Below, in pieces: positions 42,909 to 54,025 of a DNA stretch of 64,000 bases (position 1 is the stretch's first letter; each line of letters opens with the position of its first letter). Below the pieces are notes generated by a model, which saw only the letters and a program-made list of their open reading frames with translations, made no database searches and had not been told where the DNA came from. A program made the translations under genes and the position numbers. The DNA comes from Hyphomicrobiaceae bacterium (GTDB taxonomy: Bacteria; Pseudomonadota; Alphaproteobacteria; Rhizobiales; Hyphomicrobiaceae): the NCBI GenBank assembly GCA_022844225.1, contig JALHMC010000020.1, positions 1 through 64,000 on the forward strand, read 5' to 3'.

Positions 42909-44999
42909 ATGGCGAAAACGCTCATCATCGACGGCCAGACCATCGAGGTCGAGGACGGCCTCACGCTGCTTCAGGCGTGCGAGCAGGCCGGCGTCGAGAT
43001 CCCGCGATTCTGCTATCATGAGCGGCTGTCGATCGCCGGCAATTGTCGCATGTGCCTCGTCGAGGTCGTCGGCATGCCGAAGCCGCAGGCGTCCTGCGCT
43101 CTTGGTGTGAACGATCTGCCCCCGAACCGCGACGGCACCCCGAAGCAGGTCAACACGCGCTCGCCCATGGTGCAGAAAGCGCGCGAAGGCGTGATGGAGT
43201 TCCTGCTGATCAATCATCCGCTCGACTGCCCCATCTGCGATCAGGGCGGCGAGTGCGATCTGCAGGATCAGGCCATGGCCTTCGGACGCGGAGGCACGCG
43301 GTACTCGGAAGCGAAGCGCGCCGTCGAGGAGAAATATCTCGGGCCGCTGATCAAGACCGCCATGAACCGGTGCATCCACTGCACGCGCTGTGTTCGCTTC
43401 ATGACCGAAGTGGCCGGCGTGGAGGATCTCGGCGCCATCAGCCGCGGCGAGGACATGGAGATCACGACCTACCTCGAGAAGGGGCTGGTGTCGGAGATGT
43501 CGGCCAACGTCGCGGATCTGTGCCCGGTGGGTGCTCTGACGCATCGACCGTCGGCCCACAACGCGCGCCCGTGGGAGTTCCGCAAGACCGAGTCGATCGA
43601 CGTCATGGATGCTCTGGGCAGCGCGATCCGTGTCGATGCCCGTGGACGCGAGGTGATGCGCATCCTGCCTCGCATCAACGATGCCGTGAACGAGGAGTGG
43701 ATCTCCGACAAGTCCCGTCACATCGTCGACGGATTGCGCACCCAACGGCTCGATCGCCCCTATCTTCGGGAGAACGGTCGCCTGCGCCCTGCAACGTGGG
43801 ACGAGGCGCTCGATGCGATCGCCGCCCGCTTCGCAGCGTCGAGCCGGGAACGTGTCGGGGCCATCGCCGGCGATCTCGCCGGTGCCGAAGAAATGTTTGC
43901 ACTCAAGCAGTTGCTCGCTCGCGGTGGCGGAGCCAGTTTCGACTGCCGACAGGACGGTGCGCGGATCGATCCGGCGCTCGGCCGAGCGGGCTACCTGTTC
44001 AACAGCCGCATCGAAGGCATCGATCAGGCCGATGCCATCCTGCTGATCGGCACGAATCCGCGGCTCGAGGCGGCTGTCCTCAACGCACGCATCCGGCGTC
44101 GCTGGCGCCAGGGCGGGTTGAAAGTCGGTGTCGTGGGTGCGGCCTCCGATCTGAACTACGCCGTCGACCGGTTCGGAGACGGTCCTGCGGCGCTTCGTGA
44201 CATGGCCGCCGGGAGTCATCCATTCGCCAAGGTGCTGGCTGAAGCAAAGGCTCCGATGGTCATCGTCGGCTCCGGCGCGCTCACCCGTCCAGACGCTGCG
44301 GCCGTTCTCGGGCTGGCAGCGCGCATCGCAACCACGGCGATGGGGGGCAAGAATCCGGCCTGGAACGCTTTCAACGTGCTGCACGCCGCGGCGTCGCGCG
44401 TCGGTGGCCTGGACGTCGGCTTCGTGCCCGAGAAGGGTGGGCGCGATGTCGCCGGCATGCTTTCGGGCGACATGGATCTCGTCTACCTGCTCGGTGCCGA
44501 CGAGATCGACACGAGCCGGCTCGGCAAGGCTTTCGTCGTTTACCAGGGCACGCACGGCGACGCGGGTGCCCATCGCGCCGACGTCATTCTTCCGGGCGCG
44601 GCCTACACGGAGAAAAGCGCCACCTACGTCAACACGGAAGGTCGCGCACAAATGACGCAGCGCGCCGTGTTCCCGCCGGGTGAGGCGAAGGAGGATTGGG
44701 CAATCATCCGCGCCTTGTCGGCCAAGCTCGGGGCAACGTTGCCCTACGACACACTGGCCGGATTGAGGGCGGCGATGTATCGGTCGGTTCCTCATCTGGC
44801 CCGGATCGATGCGGTCGTACCGGCTGACGGGGCTGCGATGACGGCATTGGCTTCGGCCTCCGGAACTCTCGGCTCCTCTCCGTTCACGGCTCCGATCGGC
44901 GATTTCTACATGACCAACCCGATCGCGCGGGCGTCGGCAATCATGGCCGAGCTGAGCGCTTACAAAGCGGGGCGACCCCGCGCCGAGGCGGCGGAGTAG
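42909..44999 (+). CDS. nuoG: NADH-quinone oxidoreductase subunit G
   Basis: A 696-residue peripheral-arm Fe-S subunit of complex I carrying electrons from NADH toward quinone. N-terminal 2Fe-2S ligands: [20 protein letters not shown] and SCALGV; then the [18 protein letters not shown] His/Cys cluster and [12 protein letters not shown] for further 4Fe-4S centres. A molybdopterin-oxidoreductase-like C-terminal domain follows ([20 protein letters not shown]). Length matches alphaproteobacterial NuoG. First nuo gene in the run; nuoA-F are not in this window. Confidence 0.96.
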   Translation: MAKTLIIDGQTIEVEDGLTLLQACEQAGVEIPRFCYHERLSIAGNCRMCLVEVVGMPKPQASCALGVNDLPPNRDGTPKQVNTRSPMVQKAREGVMEFLLINHPLDCPICDQGGECDLQDQAMAFGRGGTRYSEAKRAVEEKYLGPLIKTAMNRCIHCTRCVRFMTEVAGVEDLGAISRGEDMEITTYLEKGLVSEMSANVADLCPVGALTHRPSAHNARPWEFRKTESIDVMDALGSAIRVDARGREVMRILPRINDAVNEEWISDKSRHIVDGLRTQRLDRPYLRENGRLRPATWDEALDAIAARFAASSRERVGAIAGDLAGAEEMFALKQLLARGGGASFDCRQDGARIDPALGRAGYLFNSRIEGIDQADAILLIGTNPRLEAAVLNARIRRRWRQGGLKVGVVGAASDLNYAVDRFGDGPAALRDMAAGSHPFAKVLAEAKAPMVIVGSGALTRPDAAAVLGLAARIATTAMGGKNPAWNAFNVLHAAASRVGGLDVGFVPEKGGRDVAGMLSGDMDLVYLLGADEIDTSRLGKAFVVYQGTHGDAGAHRADVILPGAAYTEKSATYVNTEGRAQMTQRAVFPPGEAKEDWAIIRALSAKLGATLPYDTLAGLRAAMYRSVPHLARIDAVVPADGAAMTALASASGTLGSSPFTAPIGDFYMTNPIARASAIMAELSAYKAGRPRAEAAE

Positions 45000-45005
45000 C
45001 GGGGC

Positions 45006-46103
45006 ATGATGCAGGCACTGGCAAATTTCTGGACCGAGTGGAGCAGCGCCATCATCTGGCTGGCCGGGACGCTGGGCGCGAGCCTGCTGCTCCTCGTCGC
45101 CCTGCTGATTATCGTGGCGTTCCTCATTCTGTTCGATCGCAAGGTCTGGGCCGCCGTGCATCTACGCCGGGGCCCTAACGTCGTCGGCCCGTTCGGTCTT
45201 CTGCAGTCGTTCGCCGACCTGCTTAAGTTCGTGTTGAAGGAGCCTATCATCCCGGCGGGCGCCAACAAGGGCGTCTTTCTTCTGGCGCCGCTCGTCACCT
45301 CGATCCTCGCTCTCGCGGCCTGGGCAGTGATCCCCGTCTCGGAAGGCAGCTTCTTCGGCCTCACCCAGGGCACGTGGGCGATCTCGGACCTCAATGTCGG
45401 TGTGCTCTACATTTTGGCCATCTCGTCGCTCGGTGTGTACGGCATCATCATGGGGGGATGGGCCTCGAACTCGAAGTACCCGTTCCTGTCCTCGCTGCGC
45501 TCTGCCGCCCAGATGGTGTCCTACGAGGTCTCGATCGGTTTCGTCATCGTCACCGTCCTGTTGCTGGTCGGGTCGCTCAATCTGACCACCATCGTCAACG
45601 CCCAGCAGACCGGGCTCGGCACTTGGGCTGGTCTCCCCGGCAGCCTGCTGGACTGGCACTGGCTGGCGCTTTTCCCGATGTTCGTGGTCTTTTTCGTCTC
45701 GGCGCTGGCCGAGACCAACCGCCCGCCGTTCGACCTCGTCGAGGCCGAATCCGAGCTCGTGGCCGGCTTCATGGTCGAGTATTCCTCGACGCCCTATCTG
45801 CTGTTCATGCTGGGCGAGTACGTGGCCATCGTGACGATGTGCGCGCTGACGACCATCCTGTTCCTGGGGGGCTGGCTACCGCCGCTGGCGATCGCACCTT
45901 TCACCTGGGTTCCAGGGATCGTCTGGTTCCTGCTCAAGGTCGGTTTCGTTTTCTTCATGTTTGCCATGGTCAAGGCCATGGTGCCGCGCTACCGCTACGA
46001 TCAGCTGATGCGCCTCGGCTGGAAAGTCTTCCTGCCGCTGTCGCTCGGCATGGTGGTGGTCGTGGCCGGTGTCGTGCAGTACGGCGGGTTGGGCATCAGG
46101 TAG
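45006..46103 (+). CDS. nuoH: NADH-quinone oxidoreductase subunit H
   Basis: A 365-residue membrane subunit at the junction of the arms of complex I, forming much of the quinone-binding chamber. Eight or nine hydrophobic helices are visible. Landmarks: [40 protein letters not shown], the acidic quinone-site loop [20 protein letters not shown] and [19 protein letters not shown]. Only six bases separate it from nuoG. Confidence 0.97.
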   Translation: MMQALANFWTEWSSAIIWLAGTLGASLLLLVALLIIVAFLILFDRKVWAAVHLRRGPNVVGPFGLLQSFADLLKFVLKEPIIPAGANKGVFLLAPLVTSILALAAWAVIPVSEGSFFGLTQGTWAISDLNVGVLYILAISSLGVYGIIMGGWASNSKYPFLSSLRSAAQMVSYEVSIGFVIVTVLLLVGSLNLTTIVNAQQTGLGTWAGLPGSLLDWHWLALFPMFVVFFVSALAETNRPPFDLVEAESELVAGFMVEYSSTPYLLFMLGEYVAIVTMCALTTILFLGGWLPPLAIAPFTWVPGIVWFLLKVGFVFFMFAMVKAMVPRYRYDQLMRLGWKVFLPLSLGMVVVVAGVVQYGGLGIR

Positions 46104-46129
46104 AGGGCCGGGGAGCTGGAGCACCAACG

Positions 46130-46618
46130 ATGAGCATCGCCCAAGGCGTAAGATCCCTGTTCCTGACCGAGTTCGTGTCGGCGTTCTTCCTCGCCATGCG
46201 CTACTTTTTTGCGCCGAAGAAGACGCTCAACTACCCCTTCGAGAAGGGGCCGTTGTCGCCGCGTTTCCGCGGTGAGCATGCGCTGCGGCGCTACCCGAAC
46301 GGCGAGGAACGCTGCATCGCCTGTAAGCTGTGCGAGGCCATCTGTCCCGCCCAGGCCATCACGATCGAGGCGGGTCCGCGCCGCAACGACGGCACGCGGC
46401 GGACCACCCGCTACGACATCGATATGGTGAAGTGCATCTATTGCGGCCTCTGCCAGGAGGCTTGCCCGGTAGATGCCATCGTCGAGGGACCGAATTTCGA
46501 GTTCGCGACCGAGACGCGTGAAGAACTCTACTACGACAAGACCCGGCTGCTCGCCAATGGTGACCGCTGGGAGCGCGAGATCGCAAAGAACCTCTCGCTC
46601 GACGCAAAGTACAGGTGA
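46130..46618 (+). CDS. nuoI: NADH-quinone oxidoreductase subunit I
   Basis: A 162-residue ferredoxin-like subunit with two 4Fe-4S clusters (N6a/N6b): [20 protein letters not shown] and [20 protein letters not shown]. The amphipathic N-terminus ends in [20 protein letters not shown], typical of the family. The ATG at 46130 is the family start. Passes electrons toward N2 near NuoB. Confidence 0.97.
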   Translation: MSIAQGVRSLFLTEFVSAFFLAMRYFFAPKKTLNYPFEKGPLSPRFRGEHALRRYPNGEERCIACKLCEAICPAQAITIEAGPRRNDGTRRTTRYDIDMVKCIYCGLCQEACPVDAIVEGPNFEFATETREELYYDKTRLLANGDRWEREIAKNLSLDAKYR

Positions 46619-46689
46619 ACGACCTCGCCTTCGGCGGGGCGAGAACGACAAAATCGAGGCCGTGCGCGAGCACGGGAAAGACGGGCACG

Positions 46690-47337
46690 ATGGCACTGCA
46701 GGCCTTCTTTTTCTACCTGTTCTCGTTCGTCACCGTCGCCGCTGGCGTCATGGTGATCACGGCGAGGAATCCGGTGCACGCGGTTCTCTGGCTCATCCTC
46801 GCCTTCTTCAACGCGGCCGGTTTGTTCGTCCTGCTCGGCGCCGAGTTCCTGGCCATGATCCTGGTCGTGGTCTATGTCGGCGCGGTGGCGGTTCTGTTCC
46901 TCTTCGTCGTCATGATGCTCGACGTCGATTTCGCCGCTTTGCGTGCCGGCTTTGTCCAGAACGCTCCGTTGGGAGCGCTTATCGGGGCCGTGTTCCTGGT
47001 CGAGCTCGTGCTCGTCGTCGGGCTTCGTTTTGCCGGTGGCGCCGTCCAGTCGACTGGACCCGCGCCGGCGCCTGCGGTCGGTTCCACCATGACCAATACG
47101 GAGGCGATCGGCGCCGTGCTCTACAAGGCGCCGTTCGTGTTCTATCTCGAGGTTGCGGGTCTGATCCTGCTCGTCGCCATGATCGGAGCCATCGTGCTGA
47201 CGTTGCGCCACAAGGACGGCGTCAAGCGCCAGTCGATCTCGGCTCAGAACGCGCGCACCCCTGCAACGGCCATTGACATCGTCAAGGTGCCGTCCGGTAC
47301 CTCCACCGTGCCGGGTAAAACGAGGGAGCGGGCGTGA
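46690..47337 (+). CDS. nuoJ: NADH-quinone oxidoreductase subunit J
   Basis: A 215-residue membrane subunit with five predicted helices. Landmarks: [40 protein letters not shown] and [19 protein letters not shown], including the pi-bulge helix that couples quinone reduction to proton pumping. The C-terminus is a hydrophilic tail rich in Thr/Ser/Lys. The ATG at 46690 is preferred; an earlier in-frame start would add an unrelated 25-residue segment. Its stop overlaps the next small ORF's start (GTGATG). Confidence 0.95.
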   Translation: MALQAFFFYLFSFVTVAAGVMVITARNPVHAVLWLILAFFNAAGLFVLLGAEFLAMILVVVYVGAVAVLFLFVVMMLDVDFAALRAGFVQNAPLGALIGAVFLVELVLVVGLRFAGGAVQSTGPAPAPAVGSTMTNTEAIGAVLYKAPFVFYLEVAGLILLVAMIGAIVLTLRHKDGVKRQSISAQNARTPATAIDIVKVPSGTSTVPGKTRERA

Positions 47338-47588
47338 TGGCAGGCCATCTCAACGGGTCCGGCCCGAAGGACGGGGCCGAGGGCAAGGTCGCCTCGCTCG
47401 ACGAGGCGCGCCGACGGGCGGCGGCGCGGGCCAAGGACCCGCGAGTCGCTGCGAAAGTTCCCGGCCCTGCAAGCCGTCCGATGACGGCACGGGATTGGAT
47501 GATTGGCGCAGTGGTGATGGCGATGGCTGCGGGAATGGTGTGGCACTGGGTGGCCCCACTGGTAGGGGCAAGGGGATTGGTTCGATGA
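47337..47588 (+). CDS. small single-pass membrane protein inside the nuo operon
   Basis: An 83-residue protein between nuoJ and nuoK that I cannot assign to a complex I subunit. The first 50 residues are hydrophilic and basic ([20 protein letters not shown]), then one transmembrane helix at about residues 53-74 ([20 protein letters not shown]) and a short tail. It overlaps the nuoJ stop and the nuoK start, has a gaggga ribosome-binding site about 7 bases ahead, and has no stop-rich or biased-frame look, so it is likely translated. It may be an accessory or assembly subunit; function unknown. Confidence 0.7.
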   Translation: MAGHLNGSGPKDGAEGKVASLDEARRRAAARAKDPRVAAKVPGPASRPMTARDWMIGAVVMAMAAGMVWHWVAPLVGARGLVR

Positions 47589-47890
47589 TCGGCCTGGGCC
47601 ACTACCTGACCGTTGCCGCCTTCCTGTTCACGATCGGCATCTTCGGCATCTTCCTGAACCGGAAGAACGTCATCGTCATCCTGATGTCGATCGAGCTGAT
47701 GCTGCTTGCGGTCAACATCAACCTCGTCGCGTTCTCGTCCTTCATGGGCGAGCTGTCGGGCCAGATTTTCGCGCTCTTCGTGCTGACCGTGGCGGCCGGC
47801 GAAGCAGCGATCGGCCTCGCTATCGTCGTCGTCTACTTCCGCAACCGCGGCACCATCGCGGTCGAGGATGCCAGTGTGATGAAGGGTTGA
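47585..47890 (+). CDS. nuoK: NADH-quinone oxidoreductase subunit K
   Basis: A 101-residue, three-helix membrane subunit homologous to MrpC. Landmarks: [40 protein letters not shown] with the conserved membrane Glu of the second helix, and [20 protein letters not shown] with the third-helix Glu. Its ATG overlaps the stop of the small ORF by four bases. Confidence 0.97.
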   Translation: MIGLGHYLTVAAFLFTIGIFGIFLNRKNVIVILMSIELMLLAVNINLVAFSSFMGELSGQIFALFVLTVAAGEAAIGLAIVVVYFRNRGTIAVEDASVMKG

Positions 47891-48071
47891 TGATGACGAC
47901 GAGCGCCCACTGCATCGTCATTTCCGCGAAGGCGGGGACCCACGACGCAGCCATGTTGTCGAATGCGCAGCCGGCCTCGCGCGGCGTTGCCGACCTCGTC
48001 CTGTCGCACGCCGACGTCGTTGCCCGCTATCGCGGGCATGACGTTGTTGCGGAGAGCACCGAGCGCTTCAA
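47891..48071. repeat. dispersed intergenic repeat between nuoK and nuoL
   Basis: nuoK and nuoL normally adjoin; here 181 bases intervene. The core at 47924-47950 (ccgcgaaggcggggacccac...) matches 5376-5400, and the block ends in cgctatcgcgggcatgacg, the usual right half of this repeat class (readings 'SAKAGTHD' and 'RYRGHD'). It can form long GC stems. No gene. Confidence 0.65.
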
Positions 48072-50105
48072 ATGATCTATCAAGCCATCGTCTTCCTGCC
48101 ACTCCTCGGAGCCCTCATCGCAGGGCTGTTCGGACGCGTCATAGGCGACCGCGCGAGCGAGATCGTCACGACTGCGTTCTTGATGATCGCCGCCGCGTTG
48201 TCGTGGATGGTCTTCGTTCAGGTCGGCTTCGGAAACACCACCGCCAAGGTGACGCTGCTTCGCTGGGTCACGTCGGGGGACCTCGACGTCTCCTGGGGTA
48301 TTCGTGTCGACACCCTTACGGCCGTGATGCTGGTGGTGGTCAACACGGTCTCGTCCCTGGTCCATCTCTATTCCATCGGCTATATGGCCGAGGATCCCGG
48401 CCGGGCGCGTTTCTTTGCCTACCTGTCGCTCTTCACGTTCGCCATGCTGATGCTGGTGACGGCCGACAACCTGCTGCAGCTGTTCTTCGGTTGGGAAGGT
48501 GTGGGTCTTGCGAGCTATCTCCTGATCGGTTTCTGGTACCATAAACCCGAGGCCAACGCGGCCGCGATGAAGGCCTTCATCGTCAACCGTGTCGGCGATT
48601 TCGGCTTTGCCCTGGGCATCTTCGGCATCTTCTTCGTGTTCCAGTCGATCGGCTTCGACCAGGTCTTCGCGGCGGCTCCGGAGATGGCCGGCAAGACCTT
48701 CAACTTCCTTGGATATCAAGTCGACATCCTGACCACGCTCTGCCTGCTGCTGTTCCTCGGCGCGATGGGCAAGTCCGCGCAGTTCCTGCTCCACACATGG
48801 CTGCCGGATGCCATGGAAGGTCCGACACCCGTCTCCGCATTGATTCACGCGGCCACGATGGTGACGGCTGGCGTGTTCATGGTCGCGCGCCTGTCGCCGC
48901 TCTTCGAGCACGCGCCGCTAGCACTCCAGATCGTGACGATGGTTGGCGTGATCACCGCGTTTTTCGCGGCCACCGTCGGCCTCGTTCAGAACGATATCAA
49001 ACGCGTCATCGCCTACTCGACCTGCTCGCAGCTCGGCTACATGTTCGCGGCCTGCGGTCTCGGTGCCTATGCGGCCGGCGTGTTCCATCTCTTCACGCAC
49101 GCCTTCTTCAAGGCCCTGCTTTTCCTCGGTGCCGGCTCCGTCATTCACGCCATGCACCATGAGCAGGACATGCGGAACATGGGCGGGCTCAAGAAGCATA
49201 TCCCGACGACATGGGCGATGATGCTGATCGGAACGCTGGCGCTCACCGGCGTCGGTATCCCGGGGGTCATGGGGCTCGCGGGATTCCATTCCAAGGATAC
49301 GATCGTCGAAGCGGCCTATGCCGGACACACGACCTACAACTACGCGTTCTGGATGCTCGTTCTCGCCGCCTTCATGACGTCGTTCTACTCGTGGCGGCTG
49401 ATGTTCATGACGTTCCACCAGACGCCGCGTTGGGGCAATGGTCACGCCCACGATCATGCCGACCACGATCATGGCCACGATGCGAGCCACGCTAAGACGG
49501 ACGCGAAACACCACGGCCACGACGACCATGCTCATACGCCGCACGAGAGCCCTTACGTGATGCTGGTGCCGCTGTTCGTGCTGGCCGTCGGCGCGATCGT
49601 TGCGGGCTTTTCGTTCAAGCAGTATTTCGTTGGCCACGACTACAAGGCGTTCTGGGCGAAGGCTTTGTACGAAGGTCCGAACAATCACATCCTGCACGAC
49701 CTGCACAACGTCCCGGCCTGGGTGGCCTGGTCGCCGACCATCGCCATGCTGTCGGGGCTGGCGCTCGCCTATGTGTTCTACATCGTGTCGCCGGGCTTGC
49801 CCGCGGCAACGGCTCGCGCCTTCCGGCCCCTCTACCTGTTCTTCCTCAACAAGTGGTACTTCGACGAGCTTTACGACTGGCTCTTCGTCAAGCCTGCGAT
49901 GGCCATTGGGCGCTTCCTGTGGAAGGGCGGTGACGGCGCCGTGATCGATGGCACGATCGACGGGACGGCTGCGACTGTCACGCGCGTTACCGACCGGGTC
50001 GTGAAGTTGCAGACCGGCTTCGTCTATCATTACGCGTTCGCGATGCTGATCGGGCTCGCGGCGATCATCACCTGGTTCATGTTGGGCTTCGGGGGCACGC
50101 GATGA
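48072..50105 (+). CDS. nuoL: NADH-quinone oxidoreductase subunit L
   Basis: A 677-residue antiporter-like proton-pumping subunit with about 14-16 helices plus the lateral helix at the C-terminus. Landmarks: [40 protein letters not shown] with the conserved Glu, [20 protein letters not shown] with the helix-7 region, AHLGY-like [18 protein letters not shown] His-rich loop lies at about residues 457-493 ([26 protein letters not shown]), longer than usual. Confidence 0.97.
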   Translation: MIYQAIVFLPLLGALIAGLFGRVIGDRASEIVTTAFLMIAAALSWMVFVQVGFGNTTAKVTLLRWVTSGDLDVSWGIRVDTLTAVMLVVVNTVSSLVHLYSIGYMAEDPGRARFFAYLSLFTFAMLMLVTADNLLQLFFGWEGVGLASYLLIGFWYHKPEANAAAMKAFIVNRVGDFGFALGIFGIFFVFQSIGFDQVFAAAPEMAGKTFNFLGYQVDILTTLCLLLFLGAMGKSAQFLLHTWLPDAMEGPTPVSALIHAATMVTAGVFMVARLSPLFEHAPLALQIVTMVGVITAFFAATVGLVQNDIKRVIAYSTCSQLGYMFAACGLGAYAAGVFHLFTHAFFKALLFLGAGSVIHAMHHEQDMRNMGGLKKHIPTTWAMMLIGTLALTGVGIPGVMGLAGFHSKDTIVEAAYAGHTTYNYAFWMLVLAAFMTSFYSWRLMFMTFHQTPRWGNGHAHDHADHDHGHDASHAKTDAKHHGHDDHAHTPHESPYVMLVPLFVLAVGAIVAGFSFKQYFVGHDYKAFWAKALYEGPNNHILHDLHNVPAWVAWSPTIAMLSGLALAYVFYIVSPGLPAATARAFRPLYLFFLNKWYFDELYDWLFVKPAMAIGRFLWKGGDGAVIDGTIDGTAATVTRVTDRVVKLQTGFVYHYAFAMLIGLAAIITWFMLGFGGTR

Positions 50106-51616
50106 ACCTCGCCGTGAGCAACATTCTTTCGCTCGTCACGTTCCTGCCCGCGCTTGGCGCGCTCGGCATCGCCACGCTCAACCGCGAGTCGAAGGGCAAC
50201 GCCCGCTGGATCGCGCTGTGGACGACGCTGGTCACTTTCGCCGTCTCGTTGCTCATCTGGATCAACTTCGACAAATCCAATCCCGGGTTCCAGTTCGTCG
50301 AGGAGGCGGCCTGGCTCGGGCCCATCAAGTACAAGATGGGTGTCGATGGCATCTCAATGCTGTTCGTGATCCTGACGACGTTCCTGATGCCGCTCTGCGT
50401 GCTGGCGAGCTGGGAGTCGGTCCAGGAGCGCGTCAAAGAGTATATGATCGCTTTCCTGCTGCTCGAGACGTTGATGATCGGCGTCTTCTGTGCGCTCGAC
50501 GTGGTTCTGTTCTACCTGTTCTTCGAAGGTGGCCTGATCCCGATGTTCATCATCATCGGGGTGTGGGGCGGCAAGCGGCGCGTCTACGCAAGCTTCAAGT
50601 TCTTCCTCTACACGCTGCTCGGCTCGGTGCTGATGCTGCTCGCCATGATGGCGATTTATCTGCATGCCGGCACCACGGACATCCCGACGTTGATCGACAA
50701 GGGCAACCTGCCCGTCGCCTGGCAGACGTGGTTGTGGCTCGCCTTCTTTGCCTCGTTCGCGGTGAAGATGCCAATGTGGCCAGTGCACACCTGGTTGCCT
50801 GACGCCCACGTGGAGGCACCAACCGCCGGCTCGGTCGTGCTGGCCGCCGTACTGCTCAAGATGGGTGGTTATGGCTTCCTGCGCTTCTCGCTGCCGATGT
50901 TCCCCGTGGCCTCGGTCGAGTTGGCGCCGCTCATCTTCACGCTGTCGGTGGTCGCGATCGTCTATACCTCTCTCGTTGCGCTCGCGCAGGAGGACGTGAA
51001 GAAGCTGATCGCCTATTCGTCCGTGGCGCATATGGGCTATGTGACGCTCGGCATTTTCACGTTCAATCAGCAGGGCATCGACGGCGCCATCTTCCAGATG
51101 CTGAGCCACGGTATCGTCTCGGCCGCGCTCTTTCTCTGCGTCGGCGTCGTCTATGATCGCATGCACACGCGAGACATTGCGGCCTACGGCGGCCTCGCCG
51201 AGCGGATGCCGATCTATGCCGCCTGCTTCATGATCTTCACCATGGCCAACGTCGGATTGCCTGGCACCTCGGGCTTCGTCGGCGAGTTCCTGACGCTGCT
51301 CGGTGCCTTCAAGGTCAACACGTGGGTGGCGCTGTTCGCCACGTCGGGCGTCATCCTGTCGGCCGCCTACGCACTCTGGCTCTACCGGCGTATGATCTTC
51401 GGCGTGCTCGATAAGCCCTCGCTCAAGGCGATCGCCGACATGGGCCCGCGCGAGATCGCCATCATGGCCCCGCTCGTGATCCTGACGCTCCTCTTTGGCA
51501 TCTATCCGGCGCCGATCCTGGACGTCACCGCCCAGTCGGTGAAGAAGCTCGTTGCGCAGCACGAGATGGCCGTCAAGGCGACACGTTCGGCCGCCGTGGC
51601 GGGTCAGAAGAACTAG
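50102..51616 (+). CDS. nuoM: NADH-quinone oxidoreductase subunit M
   Basis: A 504-residue antiporter-like membrane subunit. Landmarks: [40 protein letters not shown] with the pump Glu, [20 protein letters not shown] with the helix-7/8 Lys/His region, [19 protein letters not shown]. Start overlaps the nuoL stop by four bases (ATGA). About 14 hydrophobic helices. Confidence 0.97.
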   Translation: MNLAVSNILSLVTFLPALGALGIATLNRESKGNARWIALWTTLVTFAVSLLIWINFDKSNPGFQFVEEAAWLGPIKYKMGVDGISMLFVILTTFLMPLCVLASWESVQERVKEYMIAFLLLETLMIGVFCALDVVLFYLFFEGGLIPMFIIIGVWGGKRRVYASFKFFLYTLLGSVLMLLAMMAIYLHAGTTDIPTLIDKGNLPVAWQTWLWLAFFASFAVKMPMWPVHTWLPDAHVEAPTAGSVVLAAVLLKMGGYGFLRFSLPMFPVASVELAPLIFTLSVVAIVYTSLVALAQEDVKKLIAYSSVAHMGYVTLGIFTFNQQGIDGAIFQMLSHGIVSAALFLCVGVVYDRMHTRDIAAYGGLAERMPIYAACFMIFTMANVGLPGTSGFVGEFLTLLGAFKVNTWVALFATSGVILSAAYALWLYRRMIFGVLDKPSLKAIADMGPREIAIMAPLVILTLLFGIYPAPILDVTAQSVKKLVAQHEMAVKATRSAAVAGQKN

Positions 51617-51718
51617 GCAAGGGGGCCGGCTCGGCGATCGCTTCGGCGAAGAAGCGCGGGGCACGGTCTTTATGATGGCACGACCCTGCGATGGCGCAAG
51701 ACAAGACGAGAGATACCC

Positions 51719-53167
51719 ATGGCCGCCCTTGAAGCCTACGCGCCGTTGATCCCCGAGGTCATTCTCGTTGTCGGTGCCCTCGCGTTGCTGATGTACGGTG
51801 TCTTCCGGCCGGAGAACGACCGCGAGGCGACGACCGTCACGTGGCTCGCGCTCGCCGTCATGGTCGTCGCCGGCTATGCCGTCGTCGCGGCGGAGACTCC
51901 GACGCGGCTGTTCGGCGGCGCTTTCATCGATGATGGGTTCGCCCGCTTCGTGAAGCTGATGATCCTCGCAGGCGCGGGTGGAGCCCTGCTTTTGTGCTTC
52001 GACGAAATGCGCGATCGCAACGCGTTCAAGTTCGAGCTGCCGATCCTGCTGCTGTTCGCGACCGCGGGCATGTTCGTCATGGCCTCGGCCGGGGACCTGA
52101 TGTCGCTCTATCTCGGTCTGGAGCTGCAGAGCCTCGCGCTCTACGTCGTCGCCTCCATCCGCCGCGACGACGCCAAGTCCAGCGAAGCCGGCCTCAAGTA
52201 TTTCGTTCTCGGTGCGTTGTCCTCCGGAATGCTGCTTTACGGCGCGTCGCTGCTTTACGGGTTTGCCGGCACCACTTCGTTTGCCGGCATCGCCACCGCC
52301 GCGGCGGGCGCCGGCGCCGGGCAGAACCTGCTGCTCGTCTTCGGGCTCGTGTTCCTGATCGTCGGCATCGCGTTCAAAGTGTCGGCCGTGCCTTTCCACA
52401 TGTGGACGCCGGACGTCTACGAGGGTGCTCCGACGCCGATCACGGCCTTCCTGGCGGCAGCTCCGAAGGTCGCGGCCATGGCTCTTTTCGTTCGGGTCGT
52501 CACCACCGCGCTGCCCGGCGTCAAGCCCCAGTGGCAGCAGATCGTCGTCTTCCTGGCCATCGCCTCGATGGTGGTCGGCGCGTTGGGTGCCATCGGCCAG
52601 ACCAACGTCAAGCGGCTGATGGCCTACTCGTCGATCGCCAATATGGGTTATGCCCTGGTGCCACTCGCGGCCGGGAGCCCGGATGGCGTGCAGGGTGTTC
52701 TCATCTACATGGCGATCTACATCGTCATGACGCTCGGCGCTTTCGCGTGCATCCTCTCGATGCGGCGTGACGGAGGACCTGTCGAGGACATCTCCGAACT
52801 CGCTGGCCTCGCCCGAAACAATCTCGGCATGGCCTTTGCGCTGGCCATGTTCATGTTCTCTCTGGCTGGCATTCCTCCACTCGCCGGATTCTTCGCCAAG
52901 TGGTTTGCTTTCCTTGCCGCCATCAACGCCGGACTCTACTGGCTCGCCGTGATCGGCGTCGTCGCCAGTGTCGTTGGTGCCTATTACTATCTGCGCGTGG
53001 TCAAGATCATGTTCTTCGACGAGGCTGCCGCGCCATTCCTCGGCATTCGCGCGAAGGAGGGAGTGGTGATGGTGCTGTCGTTGCTCCTGGTTCTCGGGTT
53101 CGTCGCGCCGTTCATCGCTTCTCCTGTCGTCGAGGCGGCCGGCGTGGCTGCCCGTTCACTCAAGTAG
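51719..53167 (+). CDS. nuoN: NADH-quinone oxidoreductase subunit N
   Basis: A 482-residue antiporter-like membrane subunit. Landmarks: [20 protein letters not shown] with the conserved Glu, [40 protein letters not shown] and [20 protein letters not shown]. About 102 bases follow nuoM, more than between other members. Its TAG stop is in frame with the biotin ligase reading frame downstream. Confidence 0.97.
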   Translation: MAALEAYAPLIPEVILVVGALALLMYGVFRPENDREATTVTWLALAVMVVAGYAVVAAETPTRLFGGAFIDDGFARFVKLMILAGAGGALLLCFDEMRDRNAFKFELPILLLFATAGMFVMASAGDLMSLYLGLELQSLALYVVASIRRDDAKSSEAGLKYFVLGALSSGMLLYGASLLYGFAGTTSFAGIATAAAGAGAGQNLLLVFGLVFLIVGIAFKVSAVPFHMWTPDVYEGAPTPITAFLAAAPKVAAMALFVRVVTTALPGVKPQWQQIVVFLAIASMVVGALGAIGQTNVKRLMAYSSIANMGYALVPLAAGSPDGVQGVLIYMAIYIVMTLGAFACILSMRRDGGPVEDISELAGLARNNLGMAFALAMFMFSLAGIPPLAGFFAKWFAFLAAINAGLYWLAVIGVVASVVGAYYYLRVVKIMFFDEAAAPFLGIRAKEGVVMVLSLLLVLGFVAPFIASPVVEAAGVAARSLK

Positions 53168-53176
53168 GGTGCGTCC

Positions 53177-53959
53177 ATAGGCTCGTCGATCAACCAGTTA
53201 CCGTCGACGCTCCCGACCGGTTGGGCAGCGCTCTCCTTCAGCGAGATCGATTCGACCAACGCCGAGGCGATGCGCCGGGCTGTCGCCGGCGAGCGCGGGC
53301 CGCTTTGGATCACGGCCGGCCTCCAGACTCGGGGCCGTGGGCGCTCCGGTCGCGCATGGGCCTCAGCCGGCGATAGTCTCGCCGCGACGTTGCTGTTCGC
53401 GCCTGGCTGCCCAATAACGTCTTTGCCAGAGTTGTCGCTGGTGTCCGGCGTTGCCGCGCATGATGCGATCGCGTCGACTTTGCCTGTTCAGGCACGCACC
53501 GTCTGCCGCTTGAAATGGCCGAACGACGTGCTCATCGCGGGCGCCAAGGTCTCAGGGATCCTGGTCGAGAGCACGATCCTCGCCGGCGCCCCGGTCGTGG
53601 CCATCGGTACCGGCATCAACGTCCGCGCTCTCCCCTCGCTCGACGATCGACCGGTCACGGCGCTGGCGGCCCACGGAGCTACCACAGACGTCGCCTCGGC
53701 CGGCTTGGCGCTCGCCCACGCGCTCGCCCGATGGCTTGGCGTTTGGGCAGCCGGCACCGGTTTCGCGGCGATCCGGCAGGCTTGGCTCGACCGAGCCGGG
53801 CCGGCGGGAGAGCTGATGACCGTCAACGCCGACGGGGAACGCGTCTCGGGTCGATTCGTTGATCTCGATACCGATGGTGGCCTGGTGCTCGATGATCAGT
53901 CAGGCATGAGGCGTAAATTCTCGTTCGGAGACGTGGCATTGGGGGCTCCGAGAGTGTAA
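53177..53959 (+). CDS. birA: biotin--[acetyl-CoA-carboxylase] ligase (start uncertain)
   Basis: Group I biotin protein ligase that activates biotin to biotinyl-AMP and attaches it to carboxylases such as AccB and PCC/MCC. Catalytic landmarks: EIDSTNAEA (biotin-binding, encoded from 53243), LQTRGRGRSGRAW (GRGRxGR), LKWPNDVLIAGAKVSGILVE and AIGTGINV. No N-terminal DNA-binding domain. The DSTN motif lies upstream of the first canonical start (ATG 53270), and no ATG, GTG or TTG exists in this frame back to the nuoN stop. An ATA at 53177, seven bases after agggtg, or an ATC at 53189 are possible starts; see findings. Confidence 0.88.
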   Translation: MGSSINQLPSTLPTGWAALSFSEIDSTNAEAMRRAVAGERGPLWITAGLQTRGRGRSGRAWASAGDSLAATLLFAPGCPITSLPELSLVSGVAAHDAIASTLPVQARTVCRLKWPNDVLIAGAKVSGILVESTILAGAPVVAIGTGINVRALPSLDDRPVTALAAHGATTDVASAGLALAHALARWLGVWAAGTGFAAIRQAWLDRAGPAGELMTVNADGERVSGRFVDLDTDGGLVLDDQSGMRRKFSFGDVALGAPRV

Positions 53960-54025
53960 CCCTGTCCGATCGTAGGACGGATCACACGGAAAGCGGCACG
54001 CGGCCGCGTCAGGGAACAAGCCGGA

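Noticed and set aside
42735-45161. An 808-codon minus-strand open frame across nuoG
   Set aside because: Lies antisense to an unmistakable nuoG; sequence has no family features.
50354-52399. A 681-codon minus-strand open frame across nuoM-nuoN
   Set aside because: Antisense to well-defined nuo genes; His/Asp/Glu/Arg-rich nonsense composition.
53221-53223. TTG at 53221 as the birA start
   Set aside because: It is not in the birA reading frame.
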